The notes beneath the pieces were generated by a model that saw only the letters and a list, made by a program, of their open reading frames with translations, was not told where the DNA came from and searched no databases. From Methanolacinia petrolearia DSM 11571 (GTDB lineage: Archaea; Halobacteriota; Methanomicrobia; Methanomicrobiales; Methanomicrobiaceae), in assembly GCF_000147875.1 (NCBI RefSeq), contig NC_014507.1, positions 1,984,001-2,048,000 of the forward strand: a stretch of DNA of 64,000 nucleotides, in the 5' to 3' direction. This document shows positions 1 to 9,025 of this stretch, one piece after another. Within the stretch, counting starts at the first letter, position 1; every line of letters begins with the position of its first letter. A program made the position numbers and the translations under genes.

Positions 1-510
1 CTCAGGGATGTCCCGCTGAAAGATCCCCGGAATATCGACAAAATTGCAGCAGAAGTCGACGATTTAAGGCACAACCTGGAGCAGAAGATGGTGGAGGCAT
101 TCTCGACTCCGTTTGACAGGCAGGACATGTATACCCTCTCGAGGCATATGGACTATATCCTGAACCATACGAAAGAGACGGCAAGGGAGATGTATTCCTT
201 CGGTGTTTCGCCTGATGAGGCAATAATTAATATGGCCGAACAGATATTCAGGGGGACGGGACTAATGGTCGATGCAGTCAGGGCAATGAACAACGAGGAA
301 TCGAAGGTTGAAGAATATATCAGGATGGCAAGAAAGTCGATGCATGAAATCGATGATACCTATATCGAAAGTATGGCCGAACTCCTCCATACCGAAGATC
401 CCATGAATGCATTGAGAAAGGGGGAGATATACCATCATTTAAGGGAGATTGAAAGAGCTCTCAGGAGGGCGGTCGATCTTCTCCATAAGGCATTTTTGGG
501 GATGAACTGA
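1..510 (+). CDS. PhoU/DUF47-like protein, 5' end cut by window edge
   Basis: The reading frame is open from the first base and ends at a TGA at 508-510, so the N-terminus lies outside the window. The visible 169 residues are almost entirely charged helix, with repeated E/R/H-rich segments such as LSRHMDYILNHTKETAREM, as in the helical bundles of the DUF47 family (PhoU-like proteins often encoded next to Pit-type phosphate transporters). In that family the protein is cytosolic and thought to regulate the transporter; the partner gene would lie upstream and cannot be seen. Family assignment is by pattern only. Confidence 0.65.
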   Translation, partial: LRDVPLKDPRNIDKIAAEVDDLRHNLEQKMVEAFSTPFDRQDMYTLSRHMDYILNHTKETAREMYSFGVSPDEAIINMAEQIFRGTGLMVDAVRAMNNEESKVEEYIRMARKSMHEIDDTYIESMAELLHTEDPMNALRKGEIYHHLREIERALRRAVDLLHKAFLGMN

Positions 511-607
511 TCATTCCCCGCAATTCTGATATATTTTATAGATCGACGCGATTATCAAAATTAACAATAATTCCGGTTAAAAACAATATTCCACTGATAC
601 GAAATAA

Positions 608-617
608 TAAATATAAA
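608..617 (+). promoter_or_regulatory. TATA box for first Cache-HAMP gene
   Basis: The AT-rich element TAAATATAAA is centred 28 bp before the ATG at 641 and no SD precedes that ATG. Archaeal transcription usually starts 25-28 bp after the TATA centre, so the mRNA is inferred to be leaderless. Confidence 0.55.
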
Positions 618-640
618 CGATTTTAAATTACCCCTTACCA

Positions 641-2077
641 ATGGACCTTAGAACAAAGGTAGTAGTCCTGTATCTTTGCATAACATTAATGATAATATTA
701 TTCATAGGGATAGCCCTCCCTATATCATTAGAGGACGAAAATATCCATGTTATCTCTGAGAAATCGATTGAAACACTAAACCATATAGATTTTGCACTTA
801 CAAATTATATAGAGCATTCAAAATATGATGTCTACGCCTTGTCTCTCAATGAAAATATCGAGACCGACGATACATCCGGATTTTCCAATTTTTTAAATAA
901 TTCCGATAATTGCGGGTATTCTTCGAACGAAACAGAACAGAAAATCATTAAGGTGCTAAGAGATTTTCAATACACACACCCATATGTCCAGTCCGCCTAC
1001 CTGGGCTATGAAAACGGAGCATTCATAAGATCACAGCAACTGGGAAATATTACGACCTATGATCCCAGAACAAGACCATGGTATACTCTTGCAAAAGGGA
1101 ACCCGGGAGAGGTGGTAATTACACAGCCATATAAACCAATAACATCTTCCGACATAAAGATTGGAATCTCAAAGGCCATTGTGGATCAAAACGGGATCGT
1201 ATACGGCGTTGTAGGCACGGATATCACCCTGATAAACCTGACAAATTACATCTCAGGTATAAAAACGGACAATGAAGAAGGAGTGATAATGACCGACCGG
1301 AACGGAGTCATCCTTGCAAGCGGGAATTCATCTCTGCTTTTTTCAGACATTCAAAATATACTAAAGGATCAGACCGATAATTTCCTGAATACGGATGAAG
1401 GCTTTATAGTTATTAACGATTCATATTTTATCTATTATACATCCCCGGAACTTGGATGGAAGATCGGGGAGATTATTCCGTTCAGGATCTTAAACGAGCA
1501 GATTTACGAATCATTTATCCAGATCCTCATCTTCGTGGTATTTGCACTGGTTCTTCTCAGCATAATAACCATTTTTATGATAAATCGCACGGTGATCAGT
1601 CCGATTTCAGAACTAACCGAAGTCAGCAGGAGAATTGCCGAGACCAAAGATCTCGACCAGAAGATCAATACGGATATCGGCGATGACGAGATCGCGACAC
1701 TTGCCCGTTCTCTGAAATCGATGGTCGATACAATCCGCCAGGACGACCTGGAAAGGAAAGAGATGGAAAAGCAGGTCGCAATTTCAATAAAACAGATCGA
1801 GGATAATATAAGCAAATTGTCTATACTGAACGACGAGATCAGAAATCCGCTGACAGTTATCCTCGCCTGGGCCGAGATGGTCGAGGATGATAAGACCAAA
1901 GAATTACTGCTTAAACAGATATATGAAATTGATTCCAAGATTACAGATCTCGACAGGGGATGGCTGCAGTCTGAGAAGGTCTGGAAGTTCCTGCACCGGT
2001 ATTACGGGATTCAGTGCGGAGAAGGAGCCTGCGACGTTGAGAATACCGACAAAGAACCGGATGAAAATCCGGGATAA
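641..2077 (+). CDS. Cache-HAMP membrane sensor with degenerate kinase tail (paralogue 1)
   Basis: 478 residues: a transmembrane helix at about 7-27, an extracellular double-Cache domain at about 30-285 carrying the hallmark DPRTRPWY, a second transmembrane helix at about 290-315, a HAMP linker at about 315-370, then a coiled-coil tail. The tail holds NDEIRNPLTVI, which resembles the H-box of a histidine kinase (HELRNPL), but Asp stands where the phospho-accepting His would be, and no HATPase domain follows. It is therefore a ligand-sensing membrane protein without visible kinase activity; its output is unknown. It is the first of three tandem paralogues. The ATG follows a TATA box by 28 bp and has no SD. 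Confidence 0.8.
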   Translation: MDLRTKVVVLYLCITLMIILFIGIALPISLEDENIHVISEKSIETLNHIDFALTNYIEHSKYDVYALSLNENIETDDTSGFSNFLNNSDNCGYSSNETEQKIIKVLRDFQYTHPYVQSAYLGYENGAFIRSQQLGNITTYDPRTRPWYTLAKGNPGEVVITQPYKPITSSDIKIGISKAIVDQNGIVYGVVGTDITLINLTNYISGIKTDNEEGVIMTDRNGVILASGNSSLLFSDIQNILKDQTDNFLNTDEGFIVINDSYFIYYTSPELGWKIGEIIPFRILNEQIYESFIQILIFVVFALVLLSIITIFMINRTVISPISELTEVSRRIAETKDLDQKINTDIGDDEIATLARSLKSMVDTIRQDDLERKEMEKQVAISIKQIEDNISKLSILNDEIRNPLTVILAWAEMVEDDKTKELLLKQIYEIDSKITDLDRGWLQSEKVWKFLHRYYGIQCGEGACDVENTDKEPDENPG

Positions 2078-2166
2078 TTTTTTTTAAAATCTGCCGGCGG
2101 CAAAATCATCCTCAATCGACAATATAGTAAATTTCCGGGAAGAATAAGACTGTCCTAAAGACAAAG

Positions 2167-2174
2167 TATATATA
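2167..2174 (+). promoter_or_regulatory. TATA box for second Cache-HAMP gene
   Basis: TATATATA is centred 27 bp before the GTG start at 2198, with no SD between them, which suggests an independent leaderless transcript. Confidence 0.55.
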
Positions 2175-2197
2175 CTTTATTACCGCCCCTTAGCATT

Positions 2198-3628
2198 GTG
2201 AATCTTAGAACAAAGGTTATAATCCTATATGTTATCATCACCCTCCTGATAATTTTGTGTATAGGGGTGATATTGCCAATATCACTGCAGGAGCAGAACC
2301 TTAATGCCATCTCTGAGAAATCAATCGAAAAGTCGATGCATGTCGACTTTGCACTCTCCAATTATATAAATGAAGCAAAATATGATGTCCTCGGGTTGTC
2401 GCTGAATAAGATTGTCCGGACGCCGGATGATTCTGGGTTTACAAATTATCTGAATATATCCGATGAATCTTTTCATTCTTCCGGAAGCACTGTCGAAGAG
2501 GATATTGCAGACATTATGCGGGGATTCCAGGTGAGCCATCCCAACGTCCAGTCGGTATATATGGGCCGTGAGAACGGGGCGTTCGTCAGGTCTTATGCCT
2601 GGGAAAATGCTACAGACTATGATCCCCGGTCGAGACCATGGTATATCCTTGCCACCGAAAACCCGGATGAAGTTGTTATCACGGACCCATATATCCCGAT
2701 TACGACGCCGTATGTCAAGATCGCGATCTCCAAGGCCCTCGTCGACAATGACAGCAATGTCTACGGCGTAGTAGGAACGGATCTTAACCTTGTCAACCTG
2801 ACGGGCTATATTTCGGGAATCGAAACCGATTATGAAGGGGAGATGGTCCTTACCGATCACAACGGAACAATCATTGCCTGTAAAAATCAATCCGCCCTGT
2901 TTACAAATATCAGCAATCTGCTCAACAACCAGACCGGGACCTTCCTTGACTCGAACGAAGGAGTTCTGGTCGTAGATGACGGTTATTTCGTATACTATAC
3001 ATCTCCTGAACTCGGGTGGAAGATCGGGGAGATTATTCCGTTCAATGTTATCAACCGGCAGATCAACGACTCAATCCTGCAGATCCTCATCTTTGTGATC
3101 TTTGCCCTCTTCCTCCTCAGCATAATTACGATGTTTATCCTGAACCGCACGATTCTCAGGCCTCTTTCTGACCTTACCGAGGTCAGCACGAGGATTGCCG
3201 AGACCGGGGACCTCGACCAGGAGATTCGCGAGGAGAAGACGGACGGGGAGATAAAAAAACTTGCCTGCTCGTTCAAGGCGATGGTGGAGAAGATCCGCAA
3301 AGAGGAAGAGGAGAGAAAGAATATGGAGATCCAGGTGGCTGATTCCATAAAGCAGATCGAAGGGAATATGGGCGATATGGCGATCCTTAATGACGAGATC
3401 AGGAATCCGCTGACCGTGATCGTCGCCTGGGCCGAGATGGCGGACAAGGAGATAAGGGACAAGATCCTCGAACAGGTCGCGATCATCGATAAGATCATAA
3501 ATTCTCTCGACCGGGGCTGGCTCCAGTCCACGAAGGTCTGGAAATTCCTCAACCGCTACTACGGGATTCACAACAGGACGGATCAGGACAACAAAAAAGA
3601 GGAGGATGGCAAAGAAGAACACAGGTGA
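2198..3628 (+). CDS. Cache-HAMP membrane sensor with degenerate kinase tail (paralogue 2)
   Basis: 476 residues starting at GTG, with the same layout as its neighbours: N-terminal membrane helix (MNLRTKVIILYVIITLLII), double-Cache sensor with DPRSRPWY near residue 150, second membrane helix near 295-315, HAMP, coiled coil and the NDEIRNPLTVIVAWAEM tail. Asp again replaces the H-box His and there is no ATPase domain. The tail ends with LDRGWLQSTKVWKFLNRYYG, shared by all three copies, so the C-terminal domain is conserved in its own right. Extracellular ligand and output are unknown. It has its own TATA box, so the three genes are separate transcription units rather than an operon. Confidence 0.8.
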   Translation: MNLRTKVIILYVIITLLIILCIGVILPISLQEQNLNAISEKSIEKSMHVDFALSNYINEAKYDVLGLSLNKIVRTPDDSGFTNYLNISDESFHSSGSTVEEDIADIMRGFQVSHPNVQSVYMGRENGAFVRSYAWENATDYDPRSRPWYILATENPDEVVITDPYIPITTPYVKIAISKALVDNDSNVYGVVGTDLNLVNLTGYISGIETDYEGEMVLTDHNGTIIACKNQSALFTNISNLLNNQTGTFLDSNEGVLVVDDGYFVYYTSPELGWKIGEIIPFNVINRQINDSILQILIFVIFALFLLSIITMFILNRTILRPLSDLTEVSTRIAETGDLDQEIREEKTDGEIKKLACSFKAMVEKIRKEEEERKNMEIQVADSIKQIEGNMGDMAILNDEIRNPLTVIVAWAEMADKEIRDKILEQVAIIDKIINSLDRGWLQSTKVWKFLNRYYGIHNRTDQDNKKEEDGKEEHR

Positions 3629-3767
3629 TCCGATTCGGAAAATCCGGGCCGGTTGCTGTGATTACTTCACGTCCGTGCCGAATGATTCATGAGAAGATCA
3701 TGATTTCATTGAATCGGCTTTGGCCCGGCGATATTACAGGCATTTCACCCCGGCGGTGCAGCAAATA

Positions 3768-3778
3768 ATAAATACAAA
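3768..3778 (+). promoter_or_regulatory. TATA-like box for third Cache-HAMP gene
   Basis: ATAAATACAAA is centred 28 bp before the ATG at 3801, matching the position of the TATA boxes of the two paralogues upstream. Confidence 0.45.
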
Positions 3779-3800
3779 ATTATTGTATAGAGACTTTATC

Positions 3801-5219
3801 ATGGATCTTAAAACAAAGGTCATTTTTTTATACCTCATTATAGCCGTTATTGTTTTGATCCTGGTTGGCGTAGTCCTGCCGTCCTCGCTTGAAAAACAAA
3901 ATCTCGATACAATATCCGATATCTCAATCAGGGAACTGAAATATATCGATTTTTCACTTACAAACCTGATCAGTGAAGCGAAGTACGACATCAATGAGCT
4001 TTCGGTGAAAGATGTCGTACAGACACGTGACGATTCGGATTTTACAAGTTTTCTTAATGCATCGGAAGATACATTCGAGTATTCGATCGGGGAGAAGGAA
4101 CAGGATATCATCGATTTAATGCTGGAATACCAGACTACGCATCCGTATGTGAATTCGGTTTACATGGGAAGGGAGAACGGCACTTTCGTAAGGTCGCAGG
4201 AAAGGGCAAGAAACACCGCTTACGACCCGCGTGAAAGACCGTGGTATATCCTGGCAAAAGAGAATCCCGGAGAGGTTATGGTTACCGAACCGTACAGTTC
4301 GGTCACGACACCGGATATAAATCTCGGAGTCGTTAAAGCCCTCGTCGATCAGGACGGCGAGGTTTACGGGGTCATCGGAGCGGACATCACCCTGGAAAAA
4401 CTGAGGGAATACATTAACTCCATAAATACGGTGGAAGAGGGGGATATTATCCTCACCGACAGCAACGGGATAATCCTTGCGTACCGTAACTCATCATACC
4501 TTTTTACGGATATAGAAGGGATCCTGCAGAACTATACGCCTGCATTCCTGAATGAGGAGCAGGGGGTAATCTTCCTGGACGGAGACTATCTTGTATATTA
4601 CACATCGCCGGAACTTGGATGGAAGATTGGCGAGATATTCCCGGCCGAGTACATCAACCAGAAGATCAACGAATCGATCGTGAAGATCCTCGTATATGTA
4701 ATTATCACACTGATTTTACTGAGTGCACTGACCCTGCTGACACTGAATTATACAATAATCAAACCTATCTCCGACCTTACCGCGGTCAGCAGAAAGATTG
4801 CAGAGACGGGCGATCTCGACCAGAAGATCGATGTGAAAGGCACGGGAGAGATTGAGTCGCTGGCACGTTCCTTCAAGGCGATGGTTGACAGGATAGAAAC
4901 GGACGAGATCGAAAGGCTGGAGATGGAGAGGCAGATCGCGAATGCAGTCGTGCAGATAGAGGAGAATATGGGTCAGCTTGCAATTCTGAACGACGAGATC
5001 AGGAACCCCCTGACGATCATCGTGGCTAACGCCGAGATGGCCCCGGGTGAGAACGGGGAGCCGATTCTAAACCAGGCTTATGAGATCGACAGGATTGTCA
5101 GGCAGCTTGACAGGGAATGGCTCAGTTCGGAGAAGGTCTGGTCTTTCCTTCGCCGGTATTACGGGATTGATCACAGGAAGAACGATGAAGGGAAGAAAGA
5201 GGATGAAGATTCAAAATGA
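3801..5219 (+). CDS. Cache-HAMP membrane sensor with degenerate kinase tail (paralogue 3)
   Basis: 472 residues from the ATG at 3801. That start is chosen because MDLKTKV aligns with the starts of the two paralogues; the frame is open upstream but that extension is not conserved. Layout: membrane helix at about 8-28, double-Cache domain with DPRERPWY, second membrane helix at about 290-310, HAMP, coiled coil and NDEIRNPLTII. The His of the kinase H-box is again Asp, and no HATPase domain is present. The C-terminus is acidic and lysine-rich. The sequence has diverged more from copies 1 and 2 than they have from each other, judged by eye. Confidence 0.8.
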   Translation: MDLKTKVIFLYLIIAVIVLILVGVVLPSSLEKQNLDTISDISIRELKYIDFSLTNLISEAKYDINELSVKDVVQTRDDSDFTSFLNASEDTFEYSIGEKEQDIIDLMLEYQTTHPYVNSVYMGRENGTFVRSQERARNTAYDPRERPWYILAKENPGEVMVTEPYSSVTTPDINLGVVKALVDQDGEVYGVIGADITLEKLREYINSINTVEEGDIILTDSNGIILAYRNSSYLFTDIEGILQNYTPAFLNEEQGVIFLDGDYLVYYTSPELGWKIGEIFPAEYINQKINESIVKILVYVIITLILLSALTLLTLNYTIIKPISDLTAVSRKIAETGDLDQKIDVKGTGEIESLARSFKAMVDRIETDEIERLEMERQIANAVVQIEENMGQLAILNDEIRNPLTIIVANAEMAPGENGEPILNQAYEIDRIVRQLDREWLSSEKVWSFLRRYYGIDHRKNDEGKKEDEDSK

Positions 5220-5337
5220 ATCTTTTTCCCGAGATCATATCTCTTTTTTTTAGATATTTTCAGGATTTTTTTCATGAACAAATGTGATCGGAAAACTCCT
5301 GATGATAAAGTAAAGCTTAAATAGACCTCAAAACAGG

Positions 5338-5398
5338 CGAAAATCGGGTTTTTTAGCATCCACACAGAAGCCTCAGATTCCACGATCTCCTTGTCAGT
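5338..5398 (-). repeat. Short dispersed repeat, copy 1 (matches 61134-61198)
   Basis: The 389-bp gap 5220-5608 contains no convincing gene. Within it, the minus strand at 5358-5377 is identical over 20 bases to the plus strand at 61154-61173, and weaker similarity extends on both sides. Read as protein, both copies give EIVxSEASVW followed by a basic stretch, but neither sits in a convincing full-length gene. It may be a genome repeat or two relics of one gene. Confidence 0.5.
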
Positions 5399-5608
5399 CG
5401 ATATGAACATCGTCCTGAAAAAACAGGGCGATAGCGTGCCATCATATCGATGCAATTCGGGCTTTAATTCCTGTAAAAACGGCAGATTCACGCTTTTTAA
5501 AAGCGACCTTCAAAACCCCGTTCAAAACGGCAAAATAAGCTCAAATTGAGGAGTTTTTGGGAGAGGATCTCGTCAAAAAGAAGACCATAACAGGATATTC
5601 GGGATCTT

Positions 5609-5965
5609 TCATTTCCCTTCTTTGTGAAAGTCCAGGGCATTCAGTGCAAACCGGGAGTATGCAGCAGCCGGACCTCCTCCCATCTCGATTGCGACATCGA
5701 TTGTCTCGAAGATCTCCTTTTCGGACGCACCCGCCAGATGGGCCTGCTGAACATGCCATTCAATGCAGGGCTCGCATTTTGTAACGATGGATATCGACAG
5801 TGCCATGAGCTCCTTGTGCTTCCGTGAAAGAGCTCCGTCTTCGAACGCCTTCTTTTCCAGTTCGGTGAAAGACCCGTAAGTGCTGCAATTTTCCAAAAAA
5901 CGGGAATGAAGTTCTCTCCTGTCGACTATACCCTGGTTGATCTTGTCCCTGACGAATTTTTCCAT
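5609..5965 (-). CDS. Carboxymuconolactone decarboxylase/AhpD-like protein
   Basis: 118 residues, the usual length for a single-domain CMD/AhpD protein. It contains the characteristic helix with a redox pair, TKCEPCIEWHVQQA (CxxC followed by H), then the Gly/Ala-rich IEMGGGPAAAYSRFAL. Members of this family are small cytosolic oligomers. Those that keep CxxC and the downstream His act as alkylhydroperoxidase-type reductases or thiol-disulfide relay proteins. The physiological partner is unknown. It stands alone, convergent with the Cache-HAMP genes. Confidence 0.85.
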   Translation of the reverse strand: MEKFVRDKINQGIVDRRELHSRFLENCSTYGSFTELEKKAFEDGALSRKHKELMALSISIVTKCEPCIEWHVQQAHLAGASEKEIFETIDVAIEMGGGPAAAYSRFALNALDFHKEGK

Positions 5966-6256
5966 ACGATTCCGTCCTGATCTATAGGTTGCTCCGGTTT
6001 CAATTATTTTTTTCGTTGGAGAAATTGTTAAAATTCGGAGAGTTAGGAAAAGTCCAGACTGAACCCATTGGATTTATTTTCTGAGTCATGGGGCCTTCGT
6101 CTTTGGAATTCTTCAAAAGAGCTTAAGAAAATTATGAAGATGGAAAAGGTTAATGAATATAATACTGTCTAAGCATTCAAAGTATCAACTGATATTTGAG
6201 AGTGATTAATTTTTGATGACAAAAATATATCATCTCCATATTTCAATTTTTAGGAT

Positions 6257-7000
6257 ATGAGTGAAAAAAATTATACATATATCTTTTCTGGCAAAGTCTT
6301 TCCTGAACGAGCTAATGTAAACTATTCAAAATTGAATATGGCCATTAAATGGAAAGATTACCATATCAAGGGTATGGTTTCAATACTACTTTCACAAATA
6401 ACAGCCCGATTTTCATGTGATAAAAAAATTGTTGATATTTTAACGTTTAGAAATATTGTAAGTGAGCTCATTAGATTCATGGTTGATACAGTTGGTTATA
6501 CAAATGGGTGTGGTTATGATATTGAAATTACTTCTTGCATTGATTCTGAAGATAATATAACAATATTTGGTGTAAATATTGAAAATGACATAGAGAATTT
6601 TTCAAAACAAAGACCTTGTGGTGTTCCTGAAATTATTCAATTGGCTAATTCTGAATATGGACCCTACTTAAGATTTAGTTTTTCTGATTTGCGAGAATCA
6701 ATTAAAAATCCTAGTCAAACTGGTTTTTTTTGTTTTAGAGCCATCGAATCCTTAAGACAATATTTTGTAATTAAATACAGCCTTAGAGATCACCAATCAT
6801 GGGAAAAATTTAGGAATTGTCTAAATATTGAAAGGGATAAAATTGATTATATTAAAAATTTTTCAGACCCTGTGAGACATGGAAATAGGATTCATATTAC
6901 TTCAAAAGAACGACTTAAGGTCATGGCAGATACTTGGGATATAGTTGATAATTATGTTGAATATGGACTACAAAATTTAAAACAATGCAACTCAGAATAA
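6257..7000 (+). CDS. Unrecognised AT-rich protein, possible HEPN-like C-terminus
   Basis: 247 residues, clearly more AT-rich than the flanking genes, preceded by AGGAT just before the ATG. I do not recognise the N-terminal 140 residues. The C-terminal half is helical and includes FRAIESLRQYF and then DPVRHGNRIHITSKER; the R-x5-H arrangement (RHGNRIH) resembles the catalytic motif of HEPN RNases and related defence proteins. That resemblance is suggestive only. The composition and the adjoining AT-rich membrane-protein gene suggest a small horizontally acquired patch next to a tRNA gene. Confidence 0.55.
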   Translation: MSEKNYTYIFSGKVFPERANVNYSKLNMAIKWKDYHIKGMVSILLSQITARFSCDKKIVDILTFRNIVSELIRFMVDTVGYTNGCGYDIEITSCIDSEDNITIFGVNIENDIENFSKQRPCGVPEIIQLANSEYGPYLRFSFSDLRESIKNPSQTGFFCFRAIESLRQYFVIKYSLRDHQSWEKFRNCLNIERDKIDYIKNFSDPVRHGNRIHITSKERLKVMADTWDIVDNYVEYGLQNLKQCNSE

Positions 7001-7203
7001 TGGATTCATTAAATTATAAATTAATCTATATACCTAAATTATAAGACAAAAATACCTACAAAATATTCTAGGTGTTCGATAAAAAATCTCGACAAAACAA
7101 TTCATTTTAATTTAACAATAACACAATTTTCTACTAAACATAGGAAATTGCTAGTAAAGACTGAATTTTAATAAGATTCTAAATAAGGATAAATTTTTAG
7201 AGA

Positions 7204-7647
7204 TTGGAATTAAAAAAGAAATTGAAAATAATGATTGATGATACTTTATTTAGATTAATTATTATTCTTACTGCATTGATCTCGTTTATTGCGGGTCTTT
7301 ATGCACAAATTTCTTTAAAAATTTTTATCATTTTATTAATTTTTCTTTCTTTAATTGCGATTATTATTTTTCTGATTCGAGAGAAATTGGGAAAAAGAAA
7401 TTACATCAAAGATGTGACGCCAATACAAATATTTGCAGTTTTTATGTCAATCGTCACATTAAGTATAATTATATTGATTGGGGCAAGTGATTTTGTTTTT
7501 AATTATCCTTCGGAGGAATTATGGGGTTTGTTATCTACATCTTTAGCAATCTTAAGTCTATTACTTGTTTTTCATGATAAATCTAAAGGAGATACAAAAA
7601 TAGATCAATGCATTTCAAAGTTAGATGAATTATTAAATGTAAAATAA
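7204..7647 (+). CDS. Small AT-rich membrane protein
   Basis: 147 residues from a TTG start; an in-frame ATG at 7231 is the alternative. Four hydrophobic helices are visible: about 17-37, 40-58, 75-95 and 106-122, separated by short charged loops, with a hydrophilic C-terminal tail of about 25 residues. No enzymatic motif is visible. It lies 200 bp after the unrecognised AT-rich gene on the same strand and shares its composition, so the two probably arrived together. Function unknown; an effector paired with the upstream protein is a guess. Confidence 0.6.
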   Translation: MELKKKLKIMIDDTLFRLIIILTALISFIAGLYAQISLKIFIILLIFLSLIAIIIFLIREKLGKRNYIKDVTPIQIFAVFMSIVTLSIIILIGASDFVFNYPSEELWGLLSTSLAILSLLLVFHDKSKGDTKIDQCISKLDELLNVK

Positions 7648-7771
7648 TTTTTTTCTAATATTCTTTTATACATTAATCTCGAAAAAATAAGTTCATAAAC
7701 ATTTTTAAAGGGGTATACCTTCACTATAATATTTCTTCGAAAAAAATAGCTTTGAACCTTGAGTGACAAAA

Positions 7772-7843
7772 AGCCGCTGGGGGGACTTGAACCCCCGACC
7801 TGCTGATTACGAATCAGCCGCTATACCGCTAAGCCACAGCGGC
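7772..7843 (-). tRNA. tRNA-Thr (anticodon CGU)
   Basis: Read on the minus strand the sequence folds as a cloverleaf: acceptor stem GCCGCTG pairs with CAGCGGC, the T arm is GGGGGTTCAAGTCCCCC, and the anticodon arm CTGATTCGTAATCAG carries CGT at 7809-7811. The base after the acceptor stem is T, the archaeal threonine discriminator. CCA is not encoded. No intron is seen. Confidence 0.95.
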
Positions 7844-7916
7844 GAACCTTCCTCGAAGTTTCCTTAATGTATTGCGTCTTTAAAATTATAAGTTTGGTGT
7901 ATTGATCCCGGAGGCC

Positions 7917-8216
7917 TTACGAGTAGCCGTGGATCGTTACGTTGTTTTGGGCCTCGTCCTTCGAGTCCGCATGGGCGGAGATCTCGCCGAACTTTGCCTC
8001 GTAATCCACGATCGTCTTAGAAAGGACCTGCGAGAAGTTCTTCGCATGCTTCGGGCTGATCGATACGACGGACTTCGCACGCGCCTGGTTCGTTCCCGGG
8101 ATCTCGTGAAGGAAGACGAAGGTGAACTCATCGTCCTTATATGCCACCTGGATCCTGTTCGAGTAGACCGGATCGAGATCAGGCGGAAGATTGACTGTAA
8201 TTTCGCGCTTTTCCAT
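7917..8216 (-). CDS. DUF3467 family protein
   Basis: 99 residues, full length for the family. The pattern VYSNRIQVAYKDDEFTFVFLHE, followed by a region ending VSISPKHAKNFSQVLSKTI, is typical of DUF3467, a small beta-rich cytosolic family of unknown function found in bacteria and archaea. It lies between a tRNA gene and the Cas4-like gene on the other strand. Confidence 0.8.
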   Translation of the reverse strand: MEKREITVNLPPDLDPVYSNRIQVAYKDDEFTFVFLHEIPGTNQARAKSVVSISPKHAKNFSQVLSKTIVDYEAKFGEISAHADSKDEAQNNVTIHGYS

Positions 8217-8281
8217 AGATATTATTAGACCTCACCGACAATAAGAATTATCGGGGAAGATTAAATGCAGAGGGGGAATGC

Positions 8282-8947
8282 ATGGATTTCGTAACTATAT
8301 CGGGGATTGTCTCGTGCCATTTCTGCCCGGTAAGATACTATCTTGAAAAGAGCCGCGAGTATGGATCCGAGAAGCCCGAATACACCATCTCGAAGCAGAT
8401 CTCGTACAGGCTCGGGAGGGAGCTGTGCGAAGACGAAATCTGGGACGAGATCCTGATTGTCAACCCGGATATCGGTGACGACAGCTATCCGCTCTTCCAG
8501 GAATGGCTCGATAAATGCAGGAATTCGGAATGGCCGCTCCCAGCCGAAACCGACGTTCCGGTAAGATCGAACAAACTCGGGATAATAGGAAAGATCGACT
8601 GCCTCTACGAAGAAGAACCGAGGATCGGGATCGTCAGGGCGTCCCTGGCCCAGGAGACAGGGATCTACAAATCCGACCGGATACGCTCGGCGATGGCAGC
8701 GATCTGCGCAGGAGAAACATTCGGGTATGACATCGGAGATGTCGCCCTGCTCTATGTCCCGGACGGAAAGATGAAGATTTGCCGCCCGTCGGCATCCGAC
8801 AGGAGAGCGGGGCTTAGAGCGTTATCGGCTGCAAAAAAGATAGACAGGGGATACATCCCGGAGAAGAAAAACACTGACAGGTGCGATTACTGCTACCTGA
8901 AAGACTATTGCGATTCCGAACCCAAAAAGCTCTCGGACCTCCTTTAA
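8282..8947 (+). CDS. Cas4-like Fe-S protein, nuclease motif degenerate
   Basis: 221 residues. N-terminal CHFCPVRYYLEK and C-terminal CDYCYLKDYC give the cysteines expected to bind the [4Fe-4S] cluster of Cas4/Dna2-type exonucleases, and GKIDCLY matches the GxxD part of the PD-(D/E)XK fold. The following strand, where Cas4 has E-x-K, reads GIVRASLAQE, so the catalytic Glu and Lys appear to be missing. No CRISPR array or other cas gene is in the window, so this is a stand-alone member. It may bind DNA without cutting, or have another role. The fold is reasonably sure, the activity is not. Confidence 0.7.
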   Translation: MDFVTISGIVSCHFCPVRYYLEKSREYGSEKPEYTISKQISYRLGRELCEDEIWDEILIVNPDIGDDSYPLFQEWLDKCRNSEWPLPAETDVPVRSNKLGIIGKIDCLYEEEPRIGIVRASLAQETGIYKSDRIRSAMAAICAGETFGYDIGDVALLYVPDGKMKICRPSASDRRAGLRALSAAKKIDRGYIPEKKNTDRCDYCYLKDYCDSEPKKLSDLL

Positions 8948-9025
8948 TTTTTAAAAAACATATTTAAAAAAATTTTCAAAATAAAATCCGGGATTGTTAA
9001 AGGACTGCAAACCCCGGAATAATTA

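Noticed and set aside
2321-2890. Open frame opposite the second Cache-HAMP gene
   Set aside because: It follows the codon pattern of the opposite strand and has no recognisable sequence.
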